From NCBI GenBank assembly GCA_029582155.1, contig CM055898.1:31366919-31430918 (forward strand): DNA of 64,000 nt. Direction: 5' to 3'. Below, in pieces: positions 12,481-26,235 of the stretch; the first letter of the stretch is position 1, and each line of letters starts with the position of its first letter. A program made the position numbers and the translations under genes. Source of the stretch: Panopea generosa (taxonomy: Eukaryota > Mollusca > Bivalvia > Adapedonta > Hiatellidae). The notes beneath the pieces were generated by a model. It was not told the origin of the DNA. It did not search any database and saw only the letters and a list, made by a program, of their open reading frames with translations.

Positions 12481-13271
12481 TTGCGTGGTGTCTATGAGCA
12501 ATACGGCTGATTATTGGTTCTATCAAAGAAAACCTCGAGCATGTTGTATCTAAGTTGTAAGAACTTGTTTCACAATCGATGTAAGATAAATATTTTTTAG
12601 AATCACATTGATCACCATCGAGACCATACGCGTCCATTTACCAGTACTGAGTTAAACGCTGTTCGATGTGATGCATGTGTGAACTGATAATGATTGCGAC
12701 TTGTCAGACGGACTGTGAATGCATTCTACAAAAATAGAATGTTGTTGAATCACTACATTTAAAAAAAAAAATTTTCCCCAAAATTATGAGCACAATTCAG
12801 CGTTGTATTAAAACTCCCACGTGTCATAATTATGTACATATTAAATATAACAACTTATTGAGTTGCATTCACCCTGACATTTAATCTAGTTACTCTTTTG
12901 GACCACTCTGACAACATATCCTGGGACCGCTGATCAGTTCAAGCACATGTATTGTTTATTACATAATAATTACATTACAAAAGAAGTACAACAAAATGTA
13001 TTTACAAATAAATAGATGCTAGAGGGCTGGGCCTCAGTTTTGCTAACATTTCTCACGACCCATCCTTCGTGAAAATGAAGCCAATAATAATGAATGTAAT
13101 ATAGATTAATTCATTTATTTTTACTATGTACTAATTTTAAATACACTAGTTATATGATTTTTAAAGTTAATACTAGTAATAAAGAACTGTAAATGAAAGA
13201 AGTAAACGAGAGAATAAGTTAAGAGTTATATTCTCCTGTTCTACTATGATTTACACAACTACATAACACAA

Positions 13272-13605
13272 TTGAGCGGAACAGCTAACGTACCACTTTT
13301 GTTTTACTAATATCTGTTTCATGACTGTCGTGTGAAAACTGATTTGATTGAACAGAACAGCTTACGTACCGCTTTTGTTTTACTTATATCTGTTTCATGA
13401 CTGTCGTGTGAAAACCGATTTGACTACCCATTTAAATATATATGAAAATTTTCAAATTACTTTCAAATTTAATGATATACACTTGGTCATTGTTATCCTA
13501 CTTTTTCATTCTTATTCTGGTCCAAATTTCAAGGAAATTGCTTCTATACATATTGACAAAATAAATAAAATGTCAGGTGGCGGGTTAGCTTTTCCGTTCA
13601 GTATA
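13272..13605 (+). mobile_element. MITE-like element with inverted termini and 76-bp tandem left end
   Basis: The left end 'gcggaacagctaac' (from about 13,275) is nearly the reverse complement of the right end 'gttagcttttccgttc' (about 13,582-13,598). The left end is duplicated as two 76-bp units (13,272-13,347 and 13,348-13,423) sharing 'tatctgtttcatgactgtcg'. The right end belongs to the family also seen at 1.1 and 58.8 kb. The 104-codon ORF at 13,348-13,662 lies inside it and is probably not a gene. Confidence 0.45.
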
Positions 13606-15095
13606 GTATTGATTAGTCCGTCTAAGTTCAATCAACATCTTAAAATATCGTTATGGATTTAACCATATATCTGAGTGAGTCAAATATCACATCATTTTTG
13701 TTCACCCGCTCGCTGCAGCCTTCGTCCGTTGATTGTTCGTTCATCAATCTGTCCGTCTTCCATTGCTCAGCTTTGGTTAAGCAATAATTCTTTTTAATTC
13801 TTTAAATTTAACCTAAACTTTCTGGCAGAATCTTTCTTATCCTTTGAAAACAAGTCAGTTTGAGAGGTTGAATTATATTTCATTTGTTTAGATTAAATAC
13901 CTCTGCTCTGTTTGAAAATTATAGTAAGGGTTACATATGATGCTTGTTGCACGGCTGTTTTAAAAATGAAGATTTTCCACTGATGTCCTTTAAAGGCATT
14001 AAGTCAAGAAACATCGCTTTAAATTTCTAAACAATCAACTATATTTCTAAATTGAATACAAAGCACCTCATTATTATTTGTAAATTAATACAAACGATTT
14101 GGAATTTCAAATTCGCCAAAACATTTCAAAATCGATATTTTATTCGGACTTGTGAAATTGAAAAGGAAATCCTAATTCTTAAAATAAGTATCACATGCAT
14201 ACTGCCACTGGGCGACCTTCACCTAGTCATTCAGGCTCCCTGTCAGACGAAACAAGTATGACGGTGAAAACACGTGACTCATTTGATACACTGCACTTAT
14301 TAAGTGAGAAATTTATTTTAGTCTATTTAGTCTATATATAAATCTATAAAAACAGGTTACAATGTAAACTATTTTGGCATTAAATGATAACCTTGTGGCA
14401 ACAATGGCTCAATGCATGTATATATCGGGCGAAATGAATACGTTCTATAAAACAAACCATAATAATTATAAGCTGGAAAACAAAATATGATGTTACACAT
14501 ACCATGAACAAAAGGTATCTTCTCTGCTATGGTAAAGACCCCGAAATAAGTAGGATACATTTTGTTTGCCGATAAAATGCTTCAAAATTTTTCAACATGA
14601 TACCATACTTGTATACACCTAAATAGGAATATTCGGCAAGGGCCAGATTAGAGGTTTGAGCTATATGTGGTGTTTGAGTCATCCGTGTTCGAGCCGTATT
14701 CGAGCCAACGAAGTTCTACTGTATCAATATAAACAATGTTTGTTCGCCTACTATATAACTAAATAACTAGTCAGTAAAATGTTTATTTTTATCAATATAT
14801 GTTATATTTCCAAAGCTGCCCATGATATATCTGCTCAAAAAATGCCAAAGCGCAAGTCTTTGTACAGCGGAAAAACTGGCCAGAAGTGAATGCCGTCCTC
14901 TTCATTAAGTTTTCATGCTTATAGTCCTCTGCACGTTCACCAACCAGTCTTACCGTTTCTGTTCACAATCATGGAAGTATACCAGTTCTAAATTGCGCCA
15001 GAAGGGACCGTTATTTCCTTTCTAGATTAATTTTTACATACCGCTCTTGCTTAAGCTCACTTTTAAATTGTACATTTGTTTTGAGTTTGTGAATT
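13606..15095. other. AT-rich non-coding stretch
   Basis: No supported gene. ORFs at 14,052 (+) and 14,369 (-) have background composition and no splice-flanked support. Confidence 0.5.
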
Positions 15096-15096
15096 T

Positions 15097-15112
15097 ATAT
15101 ATATATATATTA

Positions 15113-15168
<56 letters not shown>
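15097..15168. repeat. (TA)n and (CA)n microsatellites
   Basis: A short TA run at 15,097-15,110 and a CA run of more than 20 units at about 15,117-15,162. The antisense reading gives a false poly-(CV) ORF. Confidence 0.95.
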
Positions 15169-17346
15169 CAGAATAATTCTAATATTAGCACAATGCATAG
15201 ATTCAAAAGAATAGACCGCCAAATCACGGTTAGTAGCAAAATACGTCATCAGGGAGATTAATTCTGGCTTATGGATGCGCTCAATCTCGTTCTTTCCTTT
15301 CTGACCTGAGGAGAGAGAGTGTATGAAGTTGTATTTCTAGGCTCAAAAGTTTATGCTGAAACTGAATATGGAAAGGGCACACCTTGGTCCCCGGCTCCTA
15401 CGCCTATGTAAAACCTATAGAAGATCCGGGATAGAATATATTTAATATTAAATAAAAACGTGCGTTTTTAAAGGCGTTAAGCATAGATCAGTAATTCTAA
15501 ATGTCATGATTTTAATTTGAAATGTTATAAGGCGTGAGTATTTGTTAATGAAACTAGCAATCATAGAAAATATGTCACTGGGTCAGCCTTAAATATGTTT
15601 TTGTTAGTACCGATTGTAGTTAATAAGGTAGAGTTATATTTATTCATTATAAAAAAGTACTTGTAATAATCTGGCATTTTGTAAATTGTTATTCAGCTGA
15701 CGGCAAAATTGGAAGTGTGCAGTAATATCTAATTTAAACCATACCAGTGAAGCATTTAAAACATTTTAGAATTTTTTGTTTGAGTTTTAAATTTTAATTT
15801 GTGCATATTACTTTACATTTAGCGTGCCTGTGTTTGGTCATGTAAATAAGAGTGTAAATTTAAATCGAGTGAGTATATGTATTTGCCCTTCGTGATTCGT
15901 CGTTCCGTTGTATTTATGTAGCATACATAATCTATAAAATCCAACACTTATGAATTTAATAGAGTTTATTAAAAGCATCAGCATAACATAAACGTAGGAA
16001 TCATTAGGTGTAAATTCAAAGTTATAGCGACCCTACGGAAATATATAGATGGAGTCAATGCAATGACCTCGGACCTTTTTCAGCGGCACAGATACTTATA
16101 TTCATTACATCAATTACAAAACAAAATACACAACTCAAAATGGTCACAGGATCAACGCAATGCAACAGAGATAAACAAGACAGAAACAAAACATGTATTA
16201 TAGTATTTTACCGTTTAGCTTCTTTAAAATGGTGCCGCACAGTTTTGACTAGAATAATATCAAATACCATTCAATAATTGTTATCGCCATATAGAAGACG
16301 TTTTGTACTAAGTGGATAATATGGTCTTGTTGAGAGATATAATGTTAAATTTGGTTTCTATACGTCTTCTCCCCCTAGTCAGCGGACGATTACTTCTACA
16401 TTTAGAACAGCAAGAGAATCTAGCTATTAGACTGATGCTTCGGGAGAGTATTATACGTTGTGCATCTTAGATAGTAATGCATATTATCTTCATGTTCACC
16501 ATAATGCCGACAACAAGAATCAATACTGATGTTGTTACGAAACATGTCATCATTTCCAATACTGCAATTATTTTTTACCTTGCTAGATTGACTGCAAGTT
16601 TTCTAGTGTTAAGGTATTGAAATATTATTCTGTCGACCCTTTTATTTAAATGCAGCATACAAAGAGGCAGGCTTGAAAGTGTTATATAATTGATTCCACA
16701 ATATAGTTGAAGTATGTATACACGGCTTTCTCACAATTTCAGTTCTTGAAAAGGGAAATGTTATACCATTTTAATTGCTTAAAGTGTATGCTGTTCTTTC
16801 ATTTATTGTTAGTGCGTACAAATCAACCACTAGTATGTAAAATGGATTATAGTTTGTTAACTTTAGTAATATTGCTGTCTTTTATGTTGACAAAGACAAA
16901 CTGAGTTTGCCTACAATTATATCATTTAATATGTTTTGCCGATCCAGGCACCAAGTCGACAAAGTATTTGTCAGAAGCAATTGGATTATGGACAGTTTAA
17001 AACGCCAGAAACTGCATCACCAAAATTGACAAAAAACAAAACTACAAAATCACCGCCATTTGCTGAAAAATATCAATAGTCTTCATGCTTCGTCGGCTAA
17101 ACGACAAGCTGAGAGGCACTACTACGTTAATAGATTTGTTGTTGTAATGAATGTAAACTGTTTTCATTTTCACTTTTGTAAGTAAATACGGTTATATCCC
17201 CATTTAATTTCATGTTCTACTTTCACTTTCGTCAATAATATGGGACGGCATTTATTACACTTTCATAGTTTGGCATATGCAATAAAATTATTACGATATG
17301 TTTAAGATTGGACATTCGTTATATATATAAGATTGAACTTTTGTGT

Positions 17347-17377
<31 letters not shown>

Positions 17378-19525
17378 TAAACATCCAAGTTATTATAAAA
17401 TACAATTTAATATAATAAGTAAAGAACGAAAGAAAGAATGAAAGAAAGAAAAGAGACAGAGAATAAGATTGTGTTTTTATCAATGCATTGTTTCATTTTA
17501 TTTGTTTTTTTATTTATTATGTAGTTTATTTATTTAATTTCATTCTTAATAGAGTTGAAGAAGTTGAAGAAGAAACTTGAAGAAAGAAAAATGAGCTGAC
17601 TGAATTGCCATCTGCGTTATTCTTCCATAATCTCACGAAAGAATGTTTAAGTGAATTGATCGTCTGTAAGTCATCGATGACATAAAATGGCACTTAATAT
17701 TCAGACAAATCGATAGGCCACAATGCATTTGTCTTGTCAGGCCAGCAGCATTTAAAATAACAATATAAAGTTGAATTATAAATCAAACTGTGTTCCTTTC
17801 AGTAGTTATTTAAGTTAACTTTTACCAAGGGGACTTTTGTTTACTGTGTGGGTCTTTACGGAAAATTGCCGATCGCAAAAAGTTGTTTAAGTTCCTGTGA
17901 ATATTAGTAATAACGCTGACATTATAATATTTACATCGATAATGATACATATATAGGTTTTGAAGTTCACCATTGAGTAATGGTGTCACGTGTCCATTTA
18001 AATGTCGGTATATAATATAAGACGACTCAGCATGAAACATAGACGCGGGTGAATTAGTATTATATTGGTACGAACAGTGAACTTATTGGAGAAACGGATA
18101 GGGAAACATAATAAACCATATTGAATTAACATTTTAATTAACTACAATCTAGGGGTAAAGAACGTGTTAAATTCAATGATGGAATAAATAAAATTAGAAG
18201 GACATCAATCATATAAAGCGGTTTAGTTGCGGACGTCTCCATCTCTGTCATAATTTATGTAATTATGTAAAAAATGGTTTTGAGTAATGAAAAACAGTTT
18301 TTGTCATAAGATATCAATGTAACACATCAGGTTAATAGTGCAATTTGCAGATTTTATTATCTTCTCTGAACCACGCTCAAATGTATCTTTATATTTACAG
18401 ACCTTACTACTGTTGGTTCAAGGCGACAAAAAAGTGCTACGCTATGATATTATTATGACATGAACCTATATGAGGGAGTGGACCTCGTCATTTCCATTTT
18501 TTCTTTTTTATAAGGATTTTATATGATTTAATACAATGAAAGAAGAAAACATAAGGATGAACAACGAAATAACATGAAATAGATATCAACAAAAGTACCA
18601 TGAAATAAACATTTTATGGATATGAAGAATGACACGATAGCCTGGCATGATATGAATATGACATATGATATGATATTAATAGTGAACCTGAAACATACAA
18701 CTATGAAGAATTACATGGTATGTATATTTAATATATTATGATACTAAATGAGGCTGTACAACATAAAGTGGCGTCATGTTAAAATAATACTTAACATGAA
18801 GTAAATATTGACCAATCTGTGTGATTGTAACTGTCATTAATAGCATGTACATTGTCTTTTACATAGCCAGTTGTAAATAAGCTTTCATGCATTTCAAAGC
18901 AAATTATAATGCTAATTTTTAGAAGTCGTTATGTGCATTCTGCTCATTAGAGATCGTATTTGTTTTCAAAATATTTGTTTAGTTGTGTTTCGCCTCATCC
19001 TGGCATAATTTATGTCCCATGTTCAAAACTGATCATCATTTTGTTCTAAAAAGTATTCCTTGGTTTCACATAGAATAACATATAAAATAACTCAAAAGAG
19101 TATTCTATCAATAAAAAATAGTGCTGACAATGACAGGAGGTTGCAGCGACAATACTCTTCAGGTCCACACTCTGTTGACATAAAATATATAAGAATTGTC
19201 GCTACCCGTTGCAAACTCATAATAAAAAGCTCTTTTCAATACGTGTGTCGATGATCGTTTTAAACAATCATTTTGCATTATCAAATTCCATGAATCTGTG
19301 TCAGGTGTTGATAATTATAATAATATATAATGCATGTTCTTTCTCCCAGTATAATTATGATAAGAAAACATTTAAATCCTGAAAACGTAAAGCCATTTCT
19401 GAATGCAAATAAAGACATGAACGCGTTTTGCCTCTTAAATCAAATAGGTAAATTAAACACATTGTGGCATTTTATTGCAGTACTATAAGGTCAGTTGTCG
19501 ACCCTGTGCTTAAAACTCATCATCA
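15169..19525. other. AT-rich non-coding stretch
   Basis: No supported gene. It contains a SINE 3' fragment at 17,650-17,712, a TA run at about 17,345-17,375 and purine-rich 'gaaagaa' and 'gaagaagttgaag' patches at 17,425-17,590. Short ORFs at 16,707, 17,822 and 19,060 show nothing beyond chance. Confidence 0.5.
17650..17712 (+). repeat. SINE 3'-end fragment
   Basis: 'gatcgtctgtaagtcatcga' followed by 'cataaaatggcacttaatat' parallels the tail of the SINE at 9,237-9,513. Only the last 60 bases are present, so it is a 5'-truncated copy. Confidence 0.6.
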
Positions 19526-19529
19526 ATTG

Positions 19530-19925
19530 TAGATTTCTGTTTACTTCTGGCAATTACCAAGTGTGTTGAACTAAATTTGCTGTTTCTGCGTACATATGAA
19601 TCGCTAGTTGTGTTCTAATATATACACTATTTCTGTTTACTTATGACAATTGCGAGGTGTGTTCTAATATATATGCTTTTTCTGTTTACTGATGACAATT
19701 GCCAGGTGTGTTCTAATATATATATGCTGTTTCTGTTTACTTATAACAATTGCTAGGTGTGTTCAAATATATATGCTTTTTCTGTTTACTGATGACAATT
19801 GCCAGGTGTGTTCTAATATATATGCTGTTTCTGGTTACTTATAACAATTGCCAGGTGTGTTCTAATATATATGCGTTTTCTGTTTACTGATGACAATTGC
19901 CGGGTGTGTTTTAATAAATATGCTG
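19530..19925 (+). repeat. ~49-bp minisatellite, about 8 copies
   Basis: Units read 'tttctgtttact', then 'gacaattgccaggtgtgt', then 'tctaatatatatgctg'. Length varies by TA slippage. Some adjacent units alternate between 'tactta' and 'tactga', which suggests a two-unit higher order. Confidence 0.85.
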
Positions 19926-22900
19926 TTTTTAATAAGGTGTTTCTGGAGGAGAGACGTTCACATAAAGTACGTAACACAGCATAGTTTTAAAGCAATACAC
20001 GTAACCATCGAAATGTTGATATCAAATTTTAAAAGATACAGTACCTTTTCATATTCAATGTGTTTTCTTTTAATATTTTCTGATTTCATATGCTTAAAAA
20101 TTAAATACAAATTAAAAATCATTTGCTTCATTGTTTCGAAAGATAAAATACTATGGTTAATTGTCAGATGGATACTATTTCACATATTTTGGTACTTACG
20201 GCAGAAAATGTGAAATATATTTTGAATACCTTTTTGCTTTATTGGTTTAAAAAAGAATAGAATGAACCATCACTATAATCACGTTAGGGACATCTCTGCA
20301 TATTTATCAAGTTACGAAAAGTCGAAACAACGAAACTACGATCATGAAAAGTCGACTTTACTTTAGATACTAAATATGTTGCGATGGCCCCAACGGATCA
20401 CCGTACTATTAAGTTTTTTTCTCCATTTTGATATTCAAAAATCAGATTAAACGCATGAAACCACATAGCTAATGTTACTTTTGGAACAACGACGTCATTA
20501 ATACACACAAAACAATATCGTTACACCAATGAAATGGTAACTGGTCCTTTTTAACAGATGTTTTTTATTTCTAAAAATAATGTTTAGAGATTAAAATCAA
20601 TGCCTTTTGTAGTGTAGTAGTATGTCAACTAAAAACAAAGAAAATGGCATTTAATGTCACATATGCTAATATAATAGTAAACTACAAGAATTATGTAGTT
20701 TGTTATTGTGGCAAAAGTTAAACAAATGATGTTTGCTGTTTTAATAGATGCTTGTATGTAAGCGTCGAAGATAGTCAGTATATCTTACTAATAGTTTGTT
20801 TTGTAAAAGGCACATCCAATGTCATTTTTATTAACCTGTTAAATAAAACTGTTAAACCGATTTACAGATACAAGTATATTTATATTTACGCTTTCAAAAT
20901 ACGCATGGCCTTTGGCCAGAAAGCAAATAGCTCAAATCAAAATCGTAATGACAGCTAATCTGTTTAAGCTCAATGTATTATCAAATTGTAACTATTTTCC
21001 ATCAATGATCAACGTTTGATTTTTGAAAATAAAATTTAATAGATAACATTAAAATTTGTATCGTTCTTTACTAGTCTTGGATGATTTCCTTGAAAGAACT
21101 ACAACAATATTTCAAAACTATAAATCACGTAAATCAACCCACGTTGCTCTTCGTTAGCCAATCACAAATTAGGGAACGCAGTATTGAGCACGAACACTTT
21201 CGCTCTGGAGGTAACAGCAATATGAATTAAGTACATCTGGACTTCATTGGACTACATCGGCGTACGTGAAGTGTCAAATAGCATGTAAAACCTGTAAAGC
21301 AGTGGTAACAATCAAAATATTTAAAAAAAATGTTTTACTGAATTTTCTCACAGACGAGAAAGCGTTTAGCAACAAAATGGCTACATTAAAACATTCAGGT
21401 TATAAATGAATAACAATAAAAGTATTTCGGACATGTTGGTGATGCTTTTGGATATACAGAACAACCAGGAAAAAAAAACAATTCCATGCGCTGTCATTTT
21501 GTATTTTATTGAAGGCGGTAAATTTTTTTCAAACATAGGTGATTGTACAATGATTGTACAAATCAAGTAATACAGGAGAAGATGGCACAGGTAAATCAAT
21601 TAATGATTATATTAATGCGGTTGCTTTTGACAAAAAAAAATTATTTTGTAATATAAAAACTTAACTTAGGTTTTAGAACACATTTTACATGAAAAGGATC
21701 AAAACAACCGATTCCGCTATTTTATTATTGTTATTGTATTTGTTTTCAAGTAATCCATGTATGGTTGTATTGATAATCACATTATCAGTTTTAAATGCTT
21801 TGTGGCAGCCGTAAAATATCGAATTCTTTATTATCACCCAGTGTTGTTATAACATCCACATGAGTAATAGAATACCACCGAAGGCGTTGCTAGGCGACGT
21901 GATGATTATAGTTCATTGCCACAATGAATATTATCATTCATTTGGTTGTGTTCTCAGGGATCCTTAATCAGAAATTATTATTTCTTCTGTTTTCTATTTA
22001 CCACACTAGTATGTTGTGTTATATTAATGTAAATGATAAAGCACAAAATTAGTCAAAATGTTTTATCGTATTCATATTTTTTTAATATGTAATATTAAAA
22101 TTATTTACGAACTATTTATGCAGTCGGGTCCGGTAAGCTCGGTCGATAGTATGTCTGGTTTATTTTTTAGTTTCCAAGTGGTGGCCCGTTTGTTTTCATT
22201 TTCACTCATACAAAGTTACATTGTTTACAATATTATTCCTTTAAAACAGAGAGATCTGATTACTAAATGTACCATATTTAAATCATCACATATTGATGCT
22301 GATTATTCAAGGTTGCTATTTCTAAATATTTAGAATTTTATTGAACGAAATTTCTTATTATGCGTTTCTAGTTTAGATTTCGATTGAAACAAAAAAAAAT
22401 TCTATGTTTTTATAATATTCTCTTAAATATCTAAGATAGTTGTCACAGCTGGGTGTATCGCTTTGCAATTTGCTAGGAAAATAACAATTTATTATTGTTT
22501 TGTGCTTTGTGTTGTCGTCATGGATGCCCACTGATATATTTTTAAAATCAAAGGCTACATCAAAACCGTTTTGTGATAAAAAAAAAAAACATTTGTTTTT
22601 GTCCAGAAATGATGTATATGAGCACAGTCCCCCAAATATATGGTGTATGTTTTGTACATGCATATTGCAGAATTAACATTAACTTGAATTTACTATATGG
22701 CATTTGTGTAAGAACTTATTTGGTGGTATTATTCTATATAAATACTTTTATTGAAATAACCTCAATCTCGAATATTTCGTCCCTTGAATGCAAAAACGAG
22801 ATAACTGACATTTTTTCACAAAATCACTTCTTTTACATTAAAGGCTCATTAAACTTCCGAAATGATCGTTTTTAGTTTTAATTTAAGTCAATTTTACTCA

Positions 22901-23726
22901 TTCAGATGATAGAATACATGTTTATTTGATCACTGAGAGACTTTGCAAACGAAAAATAAATATAAAGCACATTATTAGTACATATTAAAGAACGGGTTTT
23001 GTGTACAAATTAATGTTCGTCTCTTTCCGATTAAATCCTTCGGCAGAAAACGGGGAATCTTGTTCGGAAACGCGCCGGTCGGTAATATATGATCAATTCA
23101 CTTCTTCAGAGAGAAACATAATATGGGGAACTGTAGGGGATACGGTCAAAAATTAGGTAACCGTTTGCGTTTAGATAGTTTGTAAGAATATCCCCTTTAT
23201 TCCCTTCGGTGTATTAATGAACTGGAACCCACGAGCTAATTAATTGCACGTCAGTAAGCGTTCACATAAAAATAAAAATAAAATTACATTTTTAATAACT
23301 GTACTGAACAAACCACACTTGGTAGCCTCTCAATATTGACTGCGATAAATTGATTGTGACGAAATAGCGCGTGCAGTAGTATCAGTATGAGACAACTGAC
23401 TTTATTTATTTAATTCGACATGATAATTTACATTATGACATCTTAATTTGTTATAATATAATCATGATTTACTATGGCATCATCAAAGACTTTCAAGAAT
23501 TCAAGTCAATTGGATATATTTTTTTAAATCATTTTGCTTTATGCAACACTCATCTAAATGAAAATAAAATAGAAGAAAGAATTAAAAAATATTGTTTGAT
23601 ATTGATTTATTCCACCATTAAACAGAGTAAAGACTGTTTGATCTATTCGTGAAGTACATTATCTCATGAATATTTAAATGAGCTGGTGACATAGGAAGCT
23701 CTATCGATACCCTTTTTCAACTTACA
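19926..23726. other. AT-rich non-coding stretch
   Basis: No supported gene. ORFs at 19,890, 20,752, 21,381, 22,058, 22,373, 22,573 and 23,464 are AT-rich with no splice borders. A CCAAT-containing, GC-richer patch lies at 21,140-21,270 ('gttagccaatcacaaatt') and could be promoter-like, but nothing downstream supports a transcript. Confidence 0.45.
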
Positions 23727-23864
23727 ATATAAGGTCCGAAAACAGTGTTTTAAGCGCCTGATGAAAGCAATTTATTAACATAATTATCTATTTAACATTT
23801 TAAACTGTGATTCTTTTATGTAACAGGAAAATATAAATTAAATGTTAAAATCTGTAATTTTTCA

Positions 23865-24214
23865 GCTAGCTTGGGTATTGTTGATTATGATAATTGGGAT
23901 GCTGGTGATGAAAAAAGTGGAATGTTATTGATAATGGTAGTAGAAATATTGCTTTTGATTATAGTAGGATTGTTGTCGATAATGATGATGATAGTGTGGA
24001 TGCTGTTGGTGATGATGATAGTGGAGATATTGTTGGTGAAGATGACAGTCAGGGTGTTGTTGATAACGATAGTGGGGTTGTTGTAGGGGATTATGATAGT
24101 GGGGTTATTGTTGAAGATGATAATAAGTGGGATATTGTTGGTAATGATGATAGTCGGGGTGTTGATGATGACGAAAGTTGGGGTTGTGGTGAGGATATCA
24201 TACCGGTACTGTGA
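23865..24214 (+). repeat. Asp-rich coding-like repeat, copy 1
   Basis: A good acceptor, 'tctgtaatttttcag', ends at about 23,864. The sequence that follows encodes Asp/Ser/Gly/Val repeats of about nine residues ('DDSGDIVGE', 'NDSGVVVGD', 'YDSGVIVED'), from 27-bp DNA units. The frame changes near 23,920, so the open part starting near the acceptor and the later frame (23,996-24,214) are not continuous without an indel. Copy 2 carries the same break. Differences between the copies are mostly amino-acid changing, which argues against a selected protein. It is probably a decayed exon or a GAT-rich minisatellite. Confidence 0.45.
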
Positions 24215-24364
24215 ACATAAGGTGTTAATTTGCTGTAGTTATAAATTTATGTAATGAGAGGAATATTCTTTATTAGTTATTAGGAATGAGGATTGTTTTA
24301 CTTTCAAGATATTTTATGAAATTTGTTGTCATTTAGGCATTTGAGCTGAGGCCTTTGAGTGGTG

Positions 24365-25850
24365 ATATGCTTGTACCTGGCTTGAGTCAAATAATATGGT
24401 ATGCTTGTACCTGGCTTGAGTCAAATAATATGGTATGCTTGTACCTGGCTTGAGTCAAATAATATGGTATGCTTGTACCTGGCTTGAGTTAAATAATATG
24501 GTATGTTTGTACCTAGCTTGAGTTAAATCTTATGGTATGCTTGTACCTGGTTTGAGTTAAATACTATGGTATGCTTGTGCCTGGCTTGAGTCAAATAATA
24601 TGGTATGCTTGTACCTGACTTGAGTTAAATAATATGGTATGCTTGTACCTGGCTTGAGTCAAATAATATGGTATGCTTGTACCTGGCTTGAGTTAAATAA
24701 TATGGTATGTTTGTACCTGGCTTGAGTTAAATAATATGGTATGCTTGTACCTGGTTTGAGTTAAATACTATGGTATGCTTGTGCCTGGCTTGAGTTAAAT
24801 AATATGGTATGCTTGTACCTGGCTTGAGTTAAATAATATGGTATACGTGTACCTGGTTTGAGTTAAATAATATTGTATGCTTGTACCTGGCTTGAGTCAA
24901 ATAATATAACATGCTTGTACCTGGCTTGAGTTAAATAATATGGTATGTTTGTACTTGGCTTAAGTTAAATAATATGGTATGCTTGTACCTGGCTTGAGTT
25001 AAATAATATGGTATGCTTGTACCTGGCTTGAGTTCAATACTATGGTATGCTTGTACCTGGTTTGAGTTAAATAATATGGTATGCTTGTACCTGGCTTGAG
25101 TCAAATAATATGGTATGCTTGTACCTGGCTTGAGTCAAATAATATGGTATGCTTGTACCTGGCTTGAGTTAAATAATATGGTATGCTTGTACCTGGTTTG
25201 AGTTAAATAATATGGTATGCTTGTGCCTGGCTTGAGTTAAATAATATGGTATGCTTGTACCTGCCTTGATTTAAATAATATGGTATGCTTGTGCCTGGCT
25301 TGAGTAAAATAATATGGTATGCTTGTACCTGGTTTGAGTAAAATAATATGGTATGCTTGTACCTGGTTTGAGTAAAATAATATGGTATGCTTGTACCTGG
25401 TTTGAGTTAAATAATCTGGTATGCTTGTACCTGACTTAAGTCAAATAATATGGTATGCTTGTACCTGGCCTGAGTCAAATAATATGGTATGCGTGTGTCT
25501 GACTTAAGTCAAATAATATGGTATGCTTGTACCTGGCTTGAGTTAAATAATATGGTATGCTTGTACCTGGCTTGAATAAAATAATATAGTGAGTTAAATA
25601 ATATTGTATGCTTGTGTCTGGCTTGAGTTAAATAATATGGTATGCTTGTACTGGCTTGAGTTAAATAATTTGGTATGCTTGTACCTGACTTAAGTCAAAT
25701 AATATGGTATGCGTGTACCTGACTTAAGTCAAATAATATGGTATGCTTGTACCTGGCTTGAATTTAATAATATGGTATGCTTGTACCTGACTTGAATTAA
25801 ATAATATAATAATTTAACATGTTTTTACCTCGCTTAAGTCTAAGTAAATA
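24365..25850 (+). repeat. 34-bp minisatellite, about 43 copies
   Basis: The unit is 'ggtatgcttgtacctgg' plus 'cttgagttaaataatat', 34 bp. Variation falls at recurrent positions (gag.t/cAAA, Ctgg/Ttgg, tacct/tgcct), so subtypes can be traced. It is present in duplication copy 1 only. There are no spacers between units, so it is not a CRISPR array. Confidence 0.98.
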
Positions 25851-26104
25851 TGTTTGATTGTGATTTGTTTTCCACTAATAACCTATATTCAACATGATGT
25901 GAACTTTAATATTTCTTAAACGGTTAAATGCAGTTTAGCCAGACTGGCTCGAAAATGAAAGGGAATGCTTTCATTAAACTTCATTAAATAACTACAATGA
26001 GTTCTTCAAATGCAGGGTGCATTTTAAACATTTCGTTTAATTATTTCATTTGGATTCAATTTCTAGTGTTTTAGCTTCATTATTTGTGAAAATGAGTCCT
26101 TAAG

Positions 26105-26235
26105 TAACTGTTTGGTTGGTATCTGACTTTCAATTCGAGGATCGTGAATTTATATCTCCGCTCTTTCACAACCTCCGTGACGGTCGCGATTGATATTGCG
26201 TTTCATTGACAATCTCTCGCCATTTACGTCCAATT
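26105..26235 (+). repeat. Degenerate tRNA-headed SINE
   Basis: 'gaggatcgtgaatttatatc' and 'acaacctccgtgacggtcgc' followed by 'attgatattgcgt' line up with head and body of the SINE at 9,237. The rest is decayed. Confidence 0.5.

Noticed and set aside
13348..13662. 104-codon plus-strand ORF
   Set aside because: It lies within a MITE-like repeat and shows no domain or splice evidence.
15034..15249. 71-codon minus-strand ORF
   Set aside because: Made by reading through a CA microsatellite.
22373..22663. 96-codon minus-strand ORF, with a stretch faintly like a LINE endonuclease
   Set aside because: Only 'IINCYFPSKL' is suggestive. No catalytic motif is present and the composition is AT-driven.
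24365..25850. CRISPR-like array
   Set aside because: The 34-bp units are directly adjacent with no unique spacers, and the context is eukaryotic. It is a minisatellite.
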